Source: Planctomycetota bacterium (GTDB lineage: Bacteria > Planctomycetota > Planctomycetia > Pirellulales > Lacipirellulaceae). Taken from it: a DNA stretch of 5,310 bases. Location: the NCBI GenBank assembly GCA_029259975.1, contig JAJDEE010000152.1, positions 1 to 5,310 on the forward strand, read 5' to 3'. A program made the position numbers and the translations under genes. A model generated the notes under the pieces. It was not told the DNA's origin. It ran no database searches and was given only the letters and a program-made list of their open reading frames with translations. Of this stretch, positions 5,255 through 5,310 are shown in pieces; position 1 is the first letter of the stretch, and each line of letters starts with the position of its first letter.

Positions 5255-5310
5255 CGTAAGCGACCGGAGTAAAGGGCGAAGGTGTGCTCTCTTTACTCCG
5301 GTCGCTTACG
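5255..5310. repeat. Perfect 20-bp inverted repeat at the right window edge
   Basis: CGTAAGCGACCGGAGTAAAG (5255-5274) and its exact reverse complement (5291-5310) flank a 16-nt spacer, so the transcript of either strand could form a long stable hairpin. The right arm ends at the last base of the window, so the true arms may be longer. Neither arm is followed by a visible T run. Candidates are a dispersed palindromic intergenic repeat (REP-like), a terminator of a gene beyond the edge, or the ends of a very small mobile unit. The preceding bases (GAACCGCGAG) look like part of the same GC-rich repeat style. Confidence 0.7.

Larger units (their letters stand above)
4995..5310. other. 316-bp gene-free region upstream of parA: partition sites and repeats
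   Basis: No supportable gene lies here. Going away from parA it holds a purine-rich stretch on the plus strand (about 4995-5040), a 7-bp dyad (5060-5076), three parS-type palindromes (5125-5140, 5155-5174, 5216-5231) and a perfect 20-bp inverted repeat at the right edge. The parA promoter should be here on the minus strand, but the only TTGACC-like -35 (revcomp of 5191-5196) lacks a credible -10 at normal spacing, so none is called. Confidence 0.75.

Overview
The window looks like bacterial chromosome carrying housekeeping genes, probably from a planctomycete of the Pirellulales type. That placement is an inference from the protein flavour (a DUF1844 protein, this variety of class IV aminotransferase, CTP synthase) and the moderately GC-rich composition; no rRNA or other marker is present to prove it. 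There is no phage, insertion sequence, CRISPR array or defence system in it.

Layout from left to right. Positions 1-372 (minus) hold the start of a small DUF1844 protein whose end lies off the left edge. Positions 412-2094 (minus) hold pyrG, a complete CTP synthase, 39 bp upstream of the DUF1844 gene and probably cotranscribed with it. Positions 2095-2265 are a divergent intergenic region with a reasonable plus-strand promoter. Positions 2266-3204 (plus) hold a PLP-dependent class IV aminotransferase of unresolved substrate. It converges on parB with a 31-bp gap that contains part of an imperfect hairpin. Positions 3236-4255 (minus) hold parB/spo0J, and 4248-4994 (minus) hold parA/soj; parA is read first and overlaps parB by 8 bp. 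Positions 4995-5310 contain no gene, but they hold three parS-type ParB-binding palindromes (one exact, within a 20-bp perfect palindrome), a short dyad near parA, and a perfect 20-bp inverted repeat that ends exactly at the window edge.

Functionally, parA, parB and the parS cluster form a complete chromosomal partitioning module. ParB loads at parS and spreads as a CTP-dependent clamp, and ParA ATPase moves the complex. Chromosomal parS sites usually lie near the replication origin, so the window is probably origin-proximal. The nearby CTP synthase makes the nucleotide that ParB uses, but a functional link is speculation. I found no convincing undescribed system. The most informative non-coding structures are the parS cluster and the edge inverted repeat.
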